From Neurospora crassa OR74A (taxonomy: Eukaryota > Ascomycota > Sordariomycetes > Sordariales > Sordariaceae), in contig NC_026505.1 in the NCBI RefSeq assembly GCF_000182925.2, forward strand, positions 2,790,001-2,854,000: DNA of 64,000 nt, written 5' to 3'. Below, piece after piece: positions 10,692 to 22,110 of this stretch. Position 1 is the first letter of the stretch, and the number at the start of each line of letters is the position of its first letter. Made by a program: the position numbers and the translations under genes. Under the pieces are notes generated by a model that was not told where the DNA came from, did not search any database, and saw nothing but the letters and a program-made list of their open reading frames with translations.

Positions 10692-12060
10692 TAGTGGTGG
10701 AAAGTGTATGGGGAAGACTATCTATTTTCCGTAGCGCAACTATCTTTTACCCCGCCTACCCCTAAGTAGAGCAACCGCTAAAAATGCAAAGGCTATGGCG
10801 TAAGAAACTCCGGCACCGTCTGTGTCCTGCAGGTCTCACATGGCCTACAAATCTTAATTTGACAAAACCTCAGACAACACAACCATGAACCAGGAGGAGT
10901 AAAAGATCGAGGCTGCGAAGGTGACATCGCACCTTCATTCATGCAGAATAAACAAGCTACATTATTCGCATTAACCTCACGAGCCCGGGAATACGAGCCC
11001 GCAAGGAGGCATAACTTGACCACTAAAGGGGCGGGATGGTACGTATCGTTCTATATTCCGGAATCTCGATACCCATCCTAGGGTAAAAAGGGAGACTGGA
11101 TAGACACCGCATCTTCTTGGTGGCAGCTGCGTCACCATCCCTTCACCTTCCTATGCTTGGACACAGCATGAACAACAACACCGTTAGGTAGCGATACTTT
11201 TGCTTGTACAAGCTCAACCCATGGTATACTATGCGTAGCATGGTTACCGAATCTACCTCTACACCGACATCTGGCACGCACATGAGGAGGGGTCTCGGAG
11301 ATCTGCAGCCCTAAGTACCGTCGGGGATCGTGGGATCGGACGATGGGACTTGGCCACCACCACAAAAGAAGTGTACCTAAGGAAACCACAAACGGCAGCA
11401 CCGACGGCCGACCGCCTTTCCGGGTCTTTTCACTTCGTTTAACTCGTCCCATAATGTTACAGCTGCATATTGGAACACGAGATGCAAGACGGCTTGGGTT
11501 CAGCTATCATAGGGTATCATTTGTTGACCATTGGCAAAACTGGTGATAGTATTTCAAATTGATGTTGCTCCAGCCTATACTGCCTAACTACACTACACCT
11601 CTGCGAGCATCAAATTTGTTAGCGCGGTGATTTGCAAAGTGGCAAGAGCTCCACTTTTTGTACAGAAGATGACAGGGTTGACCACCTCCAGACCCTTGAA
11701 TACTGTAAGGTGGCGGTACCACGCTAACAGGTTTAATGCCGGCAGAGGTGTCACTGGCTGCTACAACAAGAAGCTATAAAGCGGCAGCTAAGGAACCTTA
11801 CGACTCACTTCATGGACTAGCATGACTGAATAAGAAATAACGATCTGCGCCACAAGAACCTGATCTCAGACTCCCTCTTTTCCCAGCCTTCGAAAGAGAT
11901 AAACATTCAGGACCCCTATTATCAATCTTTTTGATACTGATACATCCTCAACCTCATATCTTAACGGGAACTACCACGGTCACATCCACCACCATCACCA
12001 TCAACCTCCACCTCACCACCAAACTCGGCTTCACCACCCAACACCAACAACTACTAAAAG
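10692..12060. other. Intergenic region, promoter of the 12061 gene
   Basis: No gene supported. A 106-codon minus frame at 11132-11452 has no recognisable product. The right part carries a TATA box (11775) and a C/A-rich leader for the secreted protein gene. Confidence 0.45.
11775..11780 (+). promoter_or_regulatory. Candidate TATA box for the 12061 secreted protein gene
   Basis: TATAAA in the context GCTATAAAGC, 281-286 bp before the ATG, followed by a pyrimidine- and C/A-rich leader. Confidence 0.4.
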
Positions 12061-12789
12061 ATGCTCACAACAACACTCACCACCGCCCTTGCGGCCCTCC
12101 TCCTCCCATTCTCCTCAGCTTCCCCCATCGCCGTCCGCCAGGATAATACAACTACCACAACTCCACCAACAAACCAAACCTCCTGCGGCGCCACCTCCTT
12201 TGGGAACTTTTCCTGGGCCCTCTCCGCCTTTGACTACCACGCCTCCTATATCTACACCAACCCCGCCCACCAAAACTCCTGGGGCTACGTCAACTTCAAT
12301 TTGACCAACCCAGCCATCGGGCCCTCGGTCACCACCGTCTGCAGCGCTTCAAGCAACCAGCTCAACGACTTCTTCTACGGGACCGTACAGTACACGTGCA
12401 CCAACACGCCCGCGGGCGTCAAGAGTGACGTGGGCAAGACCAAGTTTGATTTCAACCGGCCGACGGGGGAGTTGAGGTTCAACCAGAGCTGGACTTGCCG
12501 GGATGGGGATCCCAACTATCCGTGAGTACCTCACCTCTATTATTGCTAGTGCACATCTTGGACTAGACCACCTTGAAATGAAATTGGGTTTAGATGACTA
12601 ACAGAATGATGATGATAATGTAGTACCACGTTCACTGGATATGCGGCTGTCAAACTCCATTTGAACTGCACCGAGGCGAGGTGGCAGAACCGGAGCTGGA
12701 AGCAGGGCCAGATTTACTCGACAAGGGATGTGAGGTGCTCGCCTGTTAATTTGAGTGTTGACCCCAAGGAGATGACTGCTATGGCCTAG
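12061..12789 (+). CDS. Small secreted cysteine protein, 208 aa
   Basis: Two exons, 12061-12521 and 12624-12789; the 102-bp intron has GTGAGT and TAG ends. A signal peptide (MLTTTLTTALAALLLPFSSA) is followed by a Thr/Pro-rich N-terminus and a mature domain with six Cys (SCGAT, TVCSA, QYTCT, WTCRD, LNCTE, VRCSP), which allows three disulphides. Several N-x-S/T sites suggest N-glycosylation. The WGYVNFNLTN and GELRFNQSWTC strands suggest a beta-rich fold of the kind seen in fungal small secreted proteins. I recognise no named family. Secreted, possibly effector-like or cell-wall associated; function unknown. Confidence 0.85.
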
Positions 12790-13049
12790 TCATCTGTCGG
12801 ACCGAAAGGCAGATGTGTGGTTTCGGTATTTTCTGTGAGTGTACCGGTTGTGAGAGTGGCCGGTGGATGTGATGAACGGGCGTCTTTTACAGCATTCATA
12901 GGTATGGTTTATGACAGGTTATGAGAATCATAAGATGGCGGAATTATGGGTAGAATACATAGAGGTAGTGCTTAATGGTAACGCTAGGGAGGAGGCATTC
13001 AAAATTTTCATTTCATCACGCCATTCTGATCCCTATTATTTCCAACCCC

Positions 13050-14440
13050 TTAGTAACCTTGTGTATTCCGGTACCCAAAGATAACGTAGATCGGTCCCCA
13101 GCGTAAAGAGACACAACCGCTCTTCATGCCTCTCATCCATGAACTCAAAATCACGCTGGATTGGAGTTGAAATTTTCTCCATGGCAACCGTGGATGCAGG
13201 AACTCGCAAGACCCATTTATTTGCCTTCTTTGGGAACCACAGGGTTGACTCGATTGCATAACCGTTTCGATGATCTTTCTGTGCCGCATCAGCTGTTGAT
13301 CCTGTGGCGTTTCTCGTCCAGGAAATTTCGGCTCTACTATTCTCGTCATCTTTTCAATTTCCCGTGTTGACAATGGCAAGAAAGCAGATTGAAATACCAA
13401 GTCAAAAACTCTTCCTGACCACAGCAGATACTGACAGGTGAACGATTTCGATAAGTGAATCTCCAATCTACCCTCGACCAGCTTGGGAAAGTATGTCGCC
13501 TAACGGCTTTGGCATACATGTAGGTAGGATTTCTCCGTGTTCGGTAAAATTCCGGAGAGCGATCCTGAGTAGTCAAATACCAAGAACCAACATAGTCCCC
13601 CAACAAGGACAAGTCTCTTCAGTACCTACAGGAGCTTCTGTTGGAAGAATGCGAACTCCCCAAAGATGGCACACAGCCGTCTATCCATAACCAAGTTCTT
13701 GAGAATATCCAGGAAAGCATTCAAAGCATCGATCTGAAAGCCCAATTCGTTTTCTTCTTGGTATATGCATCAATGAGGGCAGCCAGATCTTCCGCATCAA
13801 TTCCCACTCCTTCCTCAGGGAAAGATAGAGGATTGAGACCAAGTGTTGTGTATATCAAGGTGATTGCCTGAACCAGATACCATTTTTTTACCAGCAAGGA
13901 CGGAAATGCTTTCGATGCATCACATAAAGTTGTAAAGAAAGTCGACCTGGTCAGCGAGAAAGCATAGGTAGGCGGCGACAGGAAAGGACCCCTCAGGACC
14001 CCTTCTTCAGAGATCCAAGCCCTGGCGTCCCATCGTGTATGGGAAACTTGATGGTCAATATCCGTTCGAAGTAGGATCAAGCTACGTGATGGACAAATTG
14101 TTGTTGTGGACTTTGATGCGTCAAGGCAACCCCAGGTAATCGCTGAGAAGGACGTCACCGGCGGCGGCAGTAAGGGTACCGACAGCACACCCGTAGACAA
14201 TGTCCATGCTTCTGATTTGGCAATGTTTGGATTGGGGATTGTCTCATGGAATAAAATATCTGTCGATCCAAAAAATATCTAAACCCCATGGACTGGATTG
14301 CGATGATGGCGTCATCGACAACTTGAACCCTGGGAGTTTGCCTCGGGAGACAATCATCAAAGGGATGATCTTGTGTTGTTAGGGGGCCCCATGCATAGCT
14401 CAAGGCAATGTATTTTTATCGCATCTTGCTGACTTCCGCA
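13050..14440 (-). pseudogene. Broken HET-domain gene
   Basis: Reading leftward from 14440, the strand encodes KYIALSYAWGP, then LPRQTPRVQVVDDAI and IAIQSMGFRYF: the first HET blocks (ALSYxWG, an LP-x-x-x-x-V-x-x-DA helix, GFRYxWVD). In a second frame follows MDIVYGCAVGTLTAAAGD, the next block. Farther on, FQIDALNAFLDILK matches the downstream DALNAF-x-x-IL helix. The pieces keep family order over about 1.4 kb but in several frames with stops between them, more than short introns explain. It is best read as a decayed HET gene with several breaks. Its 5' end may extend toward 15300, where no clear block was found. Confidence 0.65.
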
Positions 14441-15596
14441 TCTCACTCGCTAAGGCGATCCTTTGATCGAAGCAATCTATGAGTCGAAATCCCGTGACAA
14501 GCGCGACTTGAGTTATCTGATGGGCAAAGTTGCTCGACGATGAATCGACCATTATCGAGCAAATGATGCGATTTATGTTATTGCTTGGTTACATCAAATT
14601 CGACTTGCTGCCCAAGGAGCTGGTGAGTGAGTTCGTCCGCAGAGATATTCAGGTCTTCAAGAAACATCATCGATAGGTAACGTAGAAGTACCTTCTACCT
14701 TCAGGCCATCTCTTTGGCTCGAAAGTGGGTGAGCCAGAACATCAGAACTCCCTTTTCTTTGGCACCAACTGCACAAGTCGCGTTTGCCTGGACTCCCTTC
14801 GTCTTGACTCTTTTGGTTCGAAGTATGATGATATAAAAGTTTTTGGGGACGAGGTCTGCAGGTTTGGGACCTCGTGGTCTGGAATGCCTGGAATCTCGAA
14901 ATTTATATCAGTAAAGTCTCTTACACTTCCGGTTAGCGAGCCATATCTTTATGTAAGAATTCAAAGATGAATCTGAGGTTACTAGATCTGGTACCTGACG
15001 GTCAAGCAAGATTTGATATCCTCGATTGAGGTGTCGACGTTCCGTTTTTGTGTCGCATTCCGAAGAAGCCTGAACCTTCCATAACGCATTTTCCATGCCA
15101 AAAGGAAGCGACACCCTACCTGCCCAGCTTATTCATCACGTATTTTTCGGAATCCATCATGATATTTGAGCGCTTTCGGGCGGCCAGTCTTTCATGCCTC
15201 ATCACTTGTGACGCCTTGATACATCGATGTGGCGGTCCGGAATGCCAGAATGAGCTGCGATCTGTGAGATCCAAGTTGTTTCTGTTGTTGAGGCTTCTTG
15301 ATGGGTATTGACCGCGACAACATTAGATAAGGTATTGGCACCTCTGATGAATTACCAAGCTCGCATGGAAAAGTTTGACAGGCCCCAGATCGGTATCGAG
15401 TATTCGGAATATAAAAAGCGTATTGTCCACAAATGTGTTTGTTGCACCCACCTGGGTCGTCCATCCACAAGGGTCTGCCTTTTTTTTTTGTTTTGACTTC
15501 ACTTTCATAAAACCTTTGTCGTTTCATAGTACCTTCATCATCTCATGTCTTGTACTCGCTGCTACAATATGTATCGTATCGCGCCCCAGCAAAGGT
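14441..15596. other. Region upstream of the HET relic
   Basis: Probably includes the lost 5' part of the HET gene: minus-strand frames are open in short pieces near 14908-15114 and 15192-15330, but none can be assigned. Otherwise it is the 3' flank of the con-6 gene. Confidence 0.35.
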
Positions 15597-16096
15597 TTAA
15601 CCAGCAGCAGCCCGACTCCCATACAACTCCTCCGCGGCACTCTTACTAACAGGGTTGTTCCTCAACGACTCCTGTGTCCCGCTCCCGCCCAGCTCTTCAA
15701 TCACCTTTTCGCTGTGTTGTTTGGATTCCTCGCTTGTGTCTAAGGGAATGCCAATGCCAATTCCTGTCAGTTCCTCCCTTATTACACAACAAGATAGAAA
15801 ACAAAGATTATGAAGTCACTTCGCCGAGAAGTGGGTGGGAAGGAGCGCCAGTATGAGAAAAAAAAAAGGAAGGAAGGAAGGACGGGGCGGAAGAAGAGAG
15901 AGTGAGGGATGGCGGGGGAAGGAGAGAAGTGGAAAGGAGATCAGGAGGGAAAGAACATACTCGGATTGGCAAGATTGGCTTTATGGCCCCTGATCACGTT
16001 GGATGTATGTTCCTTCCCTTCGTTGAGCTCTTTCATGTCGTTGGACATGGCGGACTTGGCGCCTTGCGAGGAAAGTTGGCCGGTGGGTTCTGCCAT
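15597..16096 (-). CDS. Con-6 family conidiation protein
   Basis: 92 aa from two exons, 15961-16096 and 15597-15739. The 221-bp intron has donor GTATGT and acceptor TTAG and carries a GGAA/CTTCC-type simple run. The splice falls inside the Con-6 motif and restores it: NVIRGHKANLANP joins NTSEESKQHSEKVIEEL. A shorter second motif, LRNNPVSKSAAEEL, follows. The protein is small, hydrophilic and without signal peptide or membrane segment. Con-6 proteins accumulate in conidia and related resting cells in Neurospora; their molecular role is unclear. Small size and few repeats place this as one of the short paralogues and not necessarily con-6 itself. Confidence 0.92.
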
Positions 16097-16916
16097 TTTG
16101 GCTGTGAGGCACTCAAGCGTTGGTGGAGTGCAGATGTGATGCGGATTATTTTTCGTTTTAGTATGGTAGGTAGGTAGTAAGTCAAGATGATCGTTGATGA
16201 TGTTGTTCAGAAGCAGATTATCCAAGTCGGTATTTTCCGATGAAGTGATTGAAGGATCTTATGTCGTTGTTCGTTGATGGATTATCGCGACTTGATATAC
16301 ATAGTATGCCCCCTCTTTTAACACTAGTCCTGGCAATCGGATGACGTCTTTCCAAGCTTTTCGTCCTCCCGTTTTCGGCTGGTGAGAAGATTGCATTCCT
16401 GTTTATCATTGTCCCAAGGTGAGAATCTCATACTTGACGTCATCCGTGACCCGTCTTGGCGCTCAAGAGCTCACGGATTTGACTGCTCAGCACTACCAAG
16501 CTCAGGCCAAGACACTTCTGCTCTTGGCAGGGTCACCAGTGAAGAGCGTTTGAAGTATGGTCCAACGCTTTGAGGAATCAAGGGTACAGAGGCCGGATTG
16601 TGAGACCAAAGGGACTGCCGATCAAATGAGCAAACACCAAACGCCCATCACAGCCAAGCAAAAGACAGGTACAATGACGGGGACAGCAGGATAAGGAGGT
16701 CAATTCAGACGAACCTCAAACTGGTATCAACAAGAAAGCCACATGGTATCATTGGTGTAAACATCCATCCCCAGTAAACGAACCCCTTTCATCCGCTCAA
16801 ATATCATTATCCACATATCCACATTACAAACGCCCAGACAAGCCGTCCGTCCAGGTCCAGTTTATATATGCATTCATATCATCACATCCACTGCCTCGCA
16901 CTGCTACTGCAGCAGT
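16097..16916. other. Intergenic region between con-6 and the ammonium permease 3' end
   Basis: Promoter of the con-6 gene (leftward) and the 3' flank of the permease. No gene seen. Confidence 0.5.
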
Positions 16917-18583
16917 TTAGACCTGCTTCTCAGGGTCCCTCCCGCTGATGCTACCAGCTGTGCTGTTGGGGGCAGTTAATCCAGGAATAACATCCAAGCT
17001 GCGAGTGACCTCCACATAATCGTATGCGAATTCGCCAAGCTGGTCGTCGTCGAGGCCAATGTCCTCCTGGTGGTGGTCGACACGAAGAGAGAGGCCGGGA
17101 ACGAGGTTGAGAAGGAAGAGGATGACGCAGGTCATGACGAAGGAGTAAGAGAAGCCGGCGACGCTGTCGGCAAGCTGGTAGGCGAGCTGGATGTAGTGGT
17201 GGTTAACCCAGCCGCCGGCGATGGCTGAGTCGCCGATGGAGACACCGTCGAGAGCGGCAATGTAGTCACTATAGCCGAGAAAAGTTAGTCATGGTCTCTT
17301 TGAAGAGGGGAGAGGGAATATGGGAGGAGGGGTAAGACATACGCAGCAAAGATACCAGTCAACAAGTTGCCGACAATACCTCCAACACCGTGCTCAGCAA
17401 ACACATCGAGTGCCTCATCAATACCCAGAAGGAACTTGAGCTTAGTAGCAAAGTTGCAGCTGATACCGCCGACAACACCAAAGATGAAAGCCGACCAGGG
17501 AGGGACGTAACCCGCAGCAGGGGTGATGGCGACAAGACCAGCAATGGCACCGGAGCAGAAGCCGACGGTGCTCCACTTCCTCTCCAGCCGGTAATCGAGC
17601 AAGACCCAAGTCAAGCCACCGACGCAAGCAGCAATGTGAGTGACGATGCAGGCCATGACGGCGCGGAGGTTGGCGGCCAGGGCGCTACCGCCGTTAAAAC
17701 CGAACCAGCCGACCCAGAGGAATACGGTGCCTAGAACGACGTGGGTGACATTGTGGGGGCGATAGGGCAGACCGTTGACCTTGTTGTAGCCGTTGCGCTT
17801 GCCGAGCATGAGCGAGTAGGCGAGGGCGGCGGCTCCGGAGCTGATGTGCACGGGCGTGCCGCCCGCAAAGTCGAGACCGCCCATCTTGAAGGACCAACCA
17901 TTGCCGTTCCAGGTCCAGTAGGCGATGGGGTCGTAGACGATGGTGGTCCAGATGAACATGAAGACCAGAGCGGGAAGCATACGGCCGCGATCAGCGCACG
18001 CGCCAATAGCGAGCGCGGGACTAGAGGGATTAGGGATTAATTTGAGGTCTTGAGGAAGGAAAGAGAAGAGGGAATGAAAAGAAAATACGTACGTGATGGC
18101 AGCGAACATGCCCTGATAGAGGCAGAAAAGAAGGTCGGGGATCTTGCCGCTGCCAACGCTTGGCTGGGCGAGGGTCTTCATGAGACCAAAGTTGGAGAGG
18201 TTGCCGATGTAGGCGCTTCCGGTGTGGGAGAAGGCAAGCGAGTAACCCCAGAAGAACCATTGAAACCCTACGATGGCTATCGACATGAGGGAAAGCCAGA
18301 TGAGGGCCAAGGCTGACTTTCTTCGTGCAAGACCGCTGTAGAAGAAACCGACACCGGGAACCATGAGCAGCACGAGGGCTGTACATGTCATGATCCATCC
18401 GAAATCTCCGGCCTGGTGTAAGTCACAGGTTAGCCACTGATGTTCCTCCTGATCAGTCCTTCATAAGATAGCGTGGTGATGCCGTACAGAATAATATCGG
18501 TTGAGGTCTTCGAGAAGGGGGTTGCCTCCATTGTTGGCGACGCCGGCAACCCCCTCGTACGTTTCAACGGGGCCGGACGACAT
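16917..18583 (-). CDS. Ammonium permease (AMT/MEP/Rh family)
   Basis: 481 aa from four exons: 18488-18583, 18093-18412, 17343-18020, 16917-17268 (introns 75, 72 and 74 bp; the middle one is itself in frame, so an unspliced reading would also look open). Imports ammonium across the plasma membrane. AMT landmarks: AGDFGWIMTCTALVLLMVPG and FFYSGLARRKSAL in the first helices, WTWNGNGW, the signature region GLDFAGGTPVHISSGAAAL, then HGVGGIVGNLLTGIFA and the last helix FVMTCVILFLLNLVPGLSL. About 11 membrane helices. The C-terminal tail keeps the regulatory GLDDDQLGEFAYDYVE segment. Length matches fungal MEP proteins. Which paralogue (MeaA/MepA type) is undetermined. GATA-type sites lie upstream. 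Confidence 0.95.
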
Positions 18584-18730
18584 GTTGGAGGTTGATCCGA
18601 TTCCAACACCAATTCGGTACAGATTATGTCGAGGTCAAGTGAATACGTTTGGTGGTGTTGCGGGCTGACCAGAGCACTTGTTATTGAAACTGTACACGAA
18701 CCAAGCCCTCGGTGCCGTGTAGTGTCGATG

Positions 18731-18736
18731 AGATAG
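18731..18736. promoter_or_regulatory. GATA-factor type site (AGATAG)
   Basis: Matches HGATAR, the core bound by AreA/NIT2 nitrogen regulators, about 150 bp before the permease ATG. Orientation does not matter for this class. Confidence 0.3.
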
Positions 18737-19004
18737 ATGACTTGAGGTTGCAGAGAAGATGAGTTTAGGAGAGAGGGATCTACAGGATAAATAAAGGAAC
18801 AGACCCAAGACCGAGGGCGAGGAGCTATGAAACATGTCAGCGATGTGTGGCATTCATGTCGGCCCTATGCACTCCAGGCTGCAGCTATCAGTGTTGGTGC
18901 TCCTTGATCCCCTGTTGATGGTGTCGAGGTAGGGCTCCATTCCGTTCTGGGAAACCCTCCCATTGCCGCCAAGACCTCAGCTTTGATGGATGGGTGGGCC
19001 ACAG

Positions 19005-19010
19005 AGATAA
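19005..19010. promoter_or_regulatory. GATA-factor type site (AGATAA)
   Basis: Second HGATAR match, about 420 bp before the permease ATG. Two or more sites upstream of an ammonium permease are what nitrogen-repression control would predict, but six-base matches are common by chance. Confidence 0.3.
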
Positions 19011-21164
19011 GAAACCCGAAACGCCGCGCCGTGAGCGGACGGTGGGGGTCTGACCTGTAGGATTCCGATCCATTTTTGGCCATTGTAAGCGGTCGTGCTG
19101 GGCGTGTTGCCCAAAGAGTGTCGAAGAATAGAAAGCCTCGTTCAGGTGGAGAAACAGAAGAGATACCCCGGGTGATACCTACACAGCTGTCGCTGATGAG
19201 CGCTTTCCAAACCATGAATAGCATCCAATCCGAATAACATCGGAAGTGCTCGAATCGATAGCCGGCAAGGGGTGTACAAAGAAGAACCGTCGAATCCTAC
19301 ATTATCGTACACAAGGACCACTTACGGCCTGTCGGGCAAAAGAGAAATCTGGAGCAGTGTGACCTAAAATTTGTCCCAGGTATCAAGTGGTTACACCGTT
19401 CCAGTTTGATGAGGTGAGAACAAAGTTTTTGCGATGTCTTGTCGTACCAGACGAAGTCATGGAATCGTCGAAACCGTCAAAACTGATCATCCCCTTTTCA
19501 TCCCCCACTTGATCGATCTGGCCTAGTGATGCAGGCAACCTTTTGGGTTACATGATCATCCTGCAGTTTACCTAGGAGCTCTTTCTCTCGTGGAGAAACA
19601 TGGAGTAGATAGCTCTAGTCATTGATAGACAGCCTTCTATATTGTGGCTCAATCAAGGAACACAGTAATCCGGGGTACGTTGGGTGTAGCACCACATGGA
19701 AAATGTGCCTCGGGGGCAGCGGGAGAATTAGCTGCGGTCAGCCATCTCCCGCATTCCACAGCATTTATCTGGATGAAGAAACTGCCGCTTGATGATGTCG
19801 TGAGTGACTTGAACGTCACTGATCTGACGAGTCTCTGGTGTCAAGAGACGGAAGGACCCAAAGGGGAGGACGGACGGAATATGGAATGGCAGACTCCTGT
19901 CCGTAGGATTCCGATGCCAAGACAGTTGGCATTGGGTTGGCACCCGATCGGTTGGGATTGCGGCCGGTTTGGGCTGATTCGAATCGAGCAGCAAAGAAAA
20001 GCTGATAAAGATGGAAAACGTTGAAATGTGTGTCGTCCAAGGGGACTTGCGAGAATGCATCGCTCCGTAGTCCTTATCAGTTTGGTCAACGCCCGGGCCC
20101 TGTAAATCAGGGTCTCCACTTCAGCCTACTGTGGAGTGTAACCCGGGGAAGGGTCAGGGTTTGGGCAGGGCGGGGCCTGGTGCACCTAAACCTCCCACTG
20201 TGTAGGGTACCTAAAATTGGGAGATCCACCTGATGATTAGGTATCTTCCCTGAGAGTCCACTTCAACCACTTCAACCACTGAGAACATGTGCATCCGATA
20301 TTGATGCTGAAAACAGAGGTTCTTCGCTTAAACAAAGCCACAAGTGGTCGGATCGAGCATTCATGACTGTACCACCACCGGCCAGTAAGAGATGAGGCGT
20401 TCTTGCCATTGGCGCTGTCTGTTTCTCTCTTATCTCTCGGCAGAGTGGGTCCCGCCTTGGCTCTCTTGGCGTTGGAGCGTGCAGGTTGCCTAGTCGACTT
20501 CAACTGATCGATGATGGGAAGGGAAAATATGAAGGTTCAAACAGAGAGCGAAGCTATTCACAGAGAGTCAAAGGCAATGAATACAGATATGAAAGGGAAG
20601 TCCATAAGATCTCGGTATCACTCAGTCGTCTCAATTTTCATGATGCACGACGTGGTCAGCCTCACGGTTCAAGCACCGATGCACAACAGCCATGGATGTC
20701 TCTCGCACTTTCTGCAACACTTGATCACAGTATAAGCATGTGTCGAGTTCTTCACGATTCAACGAGAATGGCGGTAACATGCAGATTTACCATTGACAAC
20801 AGGAAATAACTGGACGAAACATCCAAAGAGTCATGCCGATATTCGGAATCAACGATAGGCCCGTCATCTTCTTTGTATCCATTCCACCAGACTTTCTTAT
20901 CAACCAGATAAACCGGTCACCGGAAAGCGATCTGGTTCTGGAAATCTTTCCTAGCCGAAAGGGAGCCTCCAAGTGGAAAGAACTTGGCTAAAGAAGCTAG
21001 AATGGACGATTGCTGACAATGATAAAAGATAAGAAGGGAAGCTGATCACAGGCGGGTACCATAGCGCGCACACGGTATCTGTAAAAATAGTCTTGGGTAT
21101 GATTTCAATGCAAGTGGATTCTTTTTCTATAGAGGGAGCATTTTGCAATATAAAAATCATACCA

Positions 21165-22110
21165 GGTATGATCGCTTGGATAAAATAATAAAATTTGAAA
21201 AAATAATTTTATATACAATATTATTTTTATATTAAAATCATCTCCAAAATGCTTTTGTATTGAGTACATTTTAATATATTAAATTTGCTATAAGTAAAAA
21301 GACTATTTTAAATATATTTTACAAGCTTTTTTCAAAAAGAGTAACAAATAACTTTATTATAAGAATTCCTTAAATAACTTATTTTACACTTTTATACCTA
21401 TAGTAAGTATTTACTTTTACACTTAAAATCCTTATTAAAAATTTTACATTTATATTACTTATAGTATATAGAATCTTACATTTAAAGTTTTAATATAAAA
21501 TATTCAATATAAAATATATTATCCTTTATAATTTCGTAGTTTTAAATTCTTTCGACTTTTCTTTATATAATTTTTTTTATTATTTATATTATGAAAAAAA
21601 TTAAACAACCTTTTAGAAATAATTACTTAGCTTAGTAGCTAAGTGGTTAATGAAGTAGTTCTTCATCGTCAGGTTCTTGTTCGATTCCTTATTGTAGTTG
21701 GAATTTTTATATTTATTCTTATTTCTAAACTGTAAAAAAATAGCCTTACTTAGTAAAGGTTCCTATACTCTAACCTTGTATCTTATTCTTTTTTAATATT
21801 TATATAAATTTATAAGTTAACTTCTTTGAAGAAAGATAGTCCTAACTAATATGGAACAAATTTATTTTCTAAAATGAATTTCATTAATAAAAAAAAGTTA
21901 TTAAAAGGTAAATCTTCTAGTAAGAAGATAAAGATAATTGTAAATTCTATTTTATATTAGAAAAAGTTTCTATTTCAAATTTATTTATTACTTTTATAAC
22001 CAATTTTTACAGTTTATCAACTTTTACTCAAACTGATCCATGGATACGTTTCAAGACAAAATATTTTGGGAGTGTAAAATCATAACAGAGATCATTTTTT
22101 ACAAGTAGGG
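21165..22110. repeat. AT-rich block, probable RIP-mutated relic
   Basis: About 0.9 kb of strongly AT-rich, TpA-rich sequence (some 60-base lines have only three G/C), with sharp borders to DNA of ordinary composition. Such blocks in Sordariomycetes usually arise when repeats are hit by repeat-induced point mutation (C to T). No usable open frame remains. It contains a tRNA-like segment near 21629-21698. A mitochondrial insertion is an alternative source of AT-rich DNA with a tRNA, but the lack of any mitochondrial gene makes it less likely. Confidence 0.6.
21629..21698 (+). pseudogene. tRNA-like relic inside the AT-rich block
   Basis: An A-box (TAGCTAAGTGG, 21636-21646) and a B-box (TGTTCGATTCC, 21678-21688) are spaced 42 bases apart, close to the 44 of an intronless tRNA. 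Between them a hairpin ATGAAG/CTTCAT could be the anticodon arm. Acceptor and T stems pair poorly, so it is not a working tRNA; it could be a mutated tRNA gene or the head of a tRNA-derived SINE. Confidence 0.4.

Larger units (their letters stand above)
18584..21160. other. Long intergenic region upstream of the ammonium permease
   Basis: No gene supported in 2.6 kb. A 119-codon ATG frame on the minus strand at 18865-19224 lies in the permease promoter and has no recognisable product. The permease regulatory region probably occupies the first 0.5-1 kb. The right end adjoins the AT-rich block. Confidence 0.45.

Noticed and set aside
10960-11040. tRNA-like look of a minus-strand segment with two CGGGCTCG words
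   Set aside because: An A-box-like word and a T-arm-like hairpin are only about 17 bases apart, far too close for a tRNA.
18865-19224. 119-codon minus-strand ATG frame in the permease promoter
   Set aside because: No recognisable product, no splice or codon-bias support.
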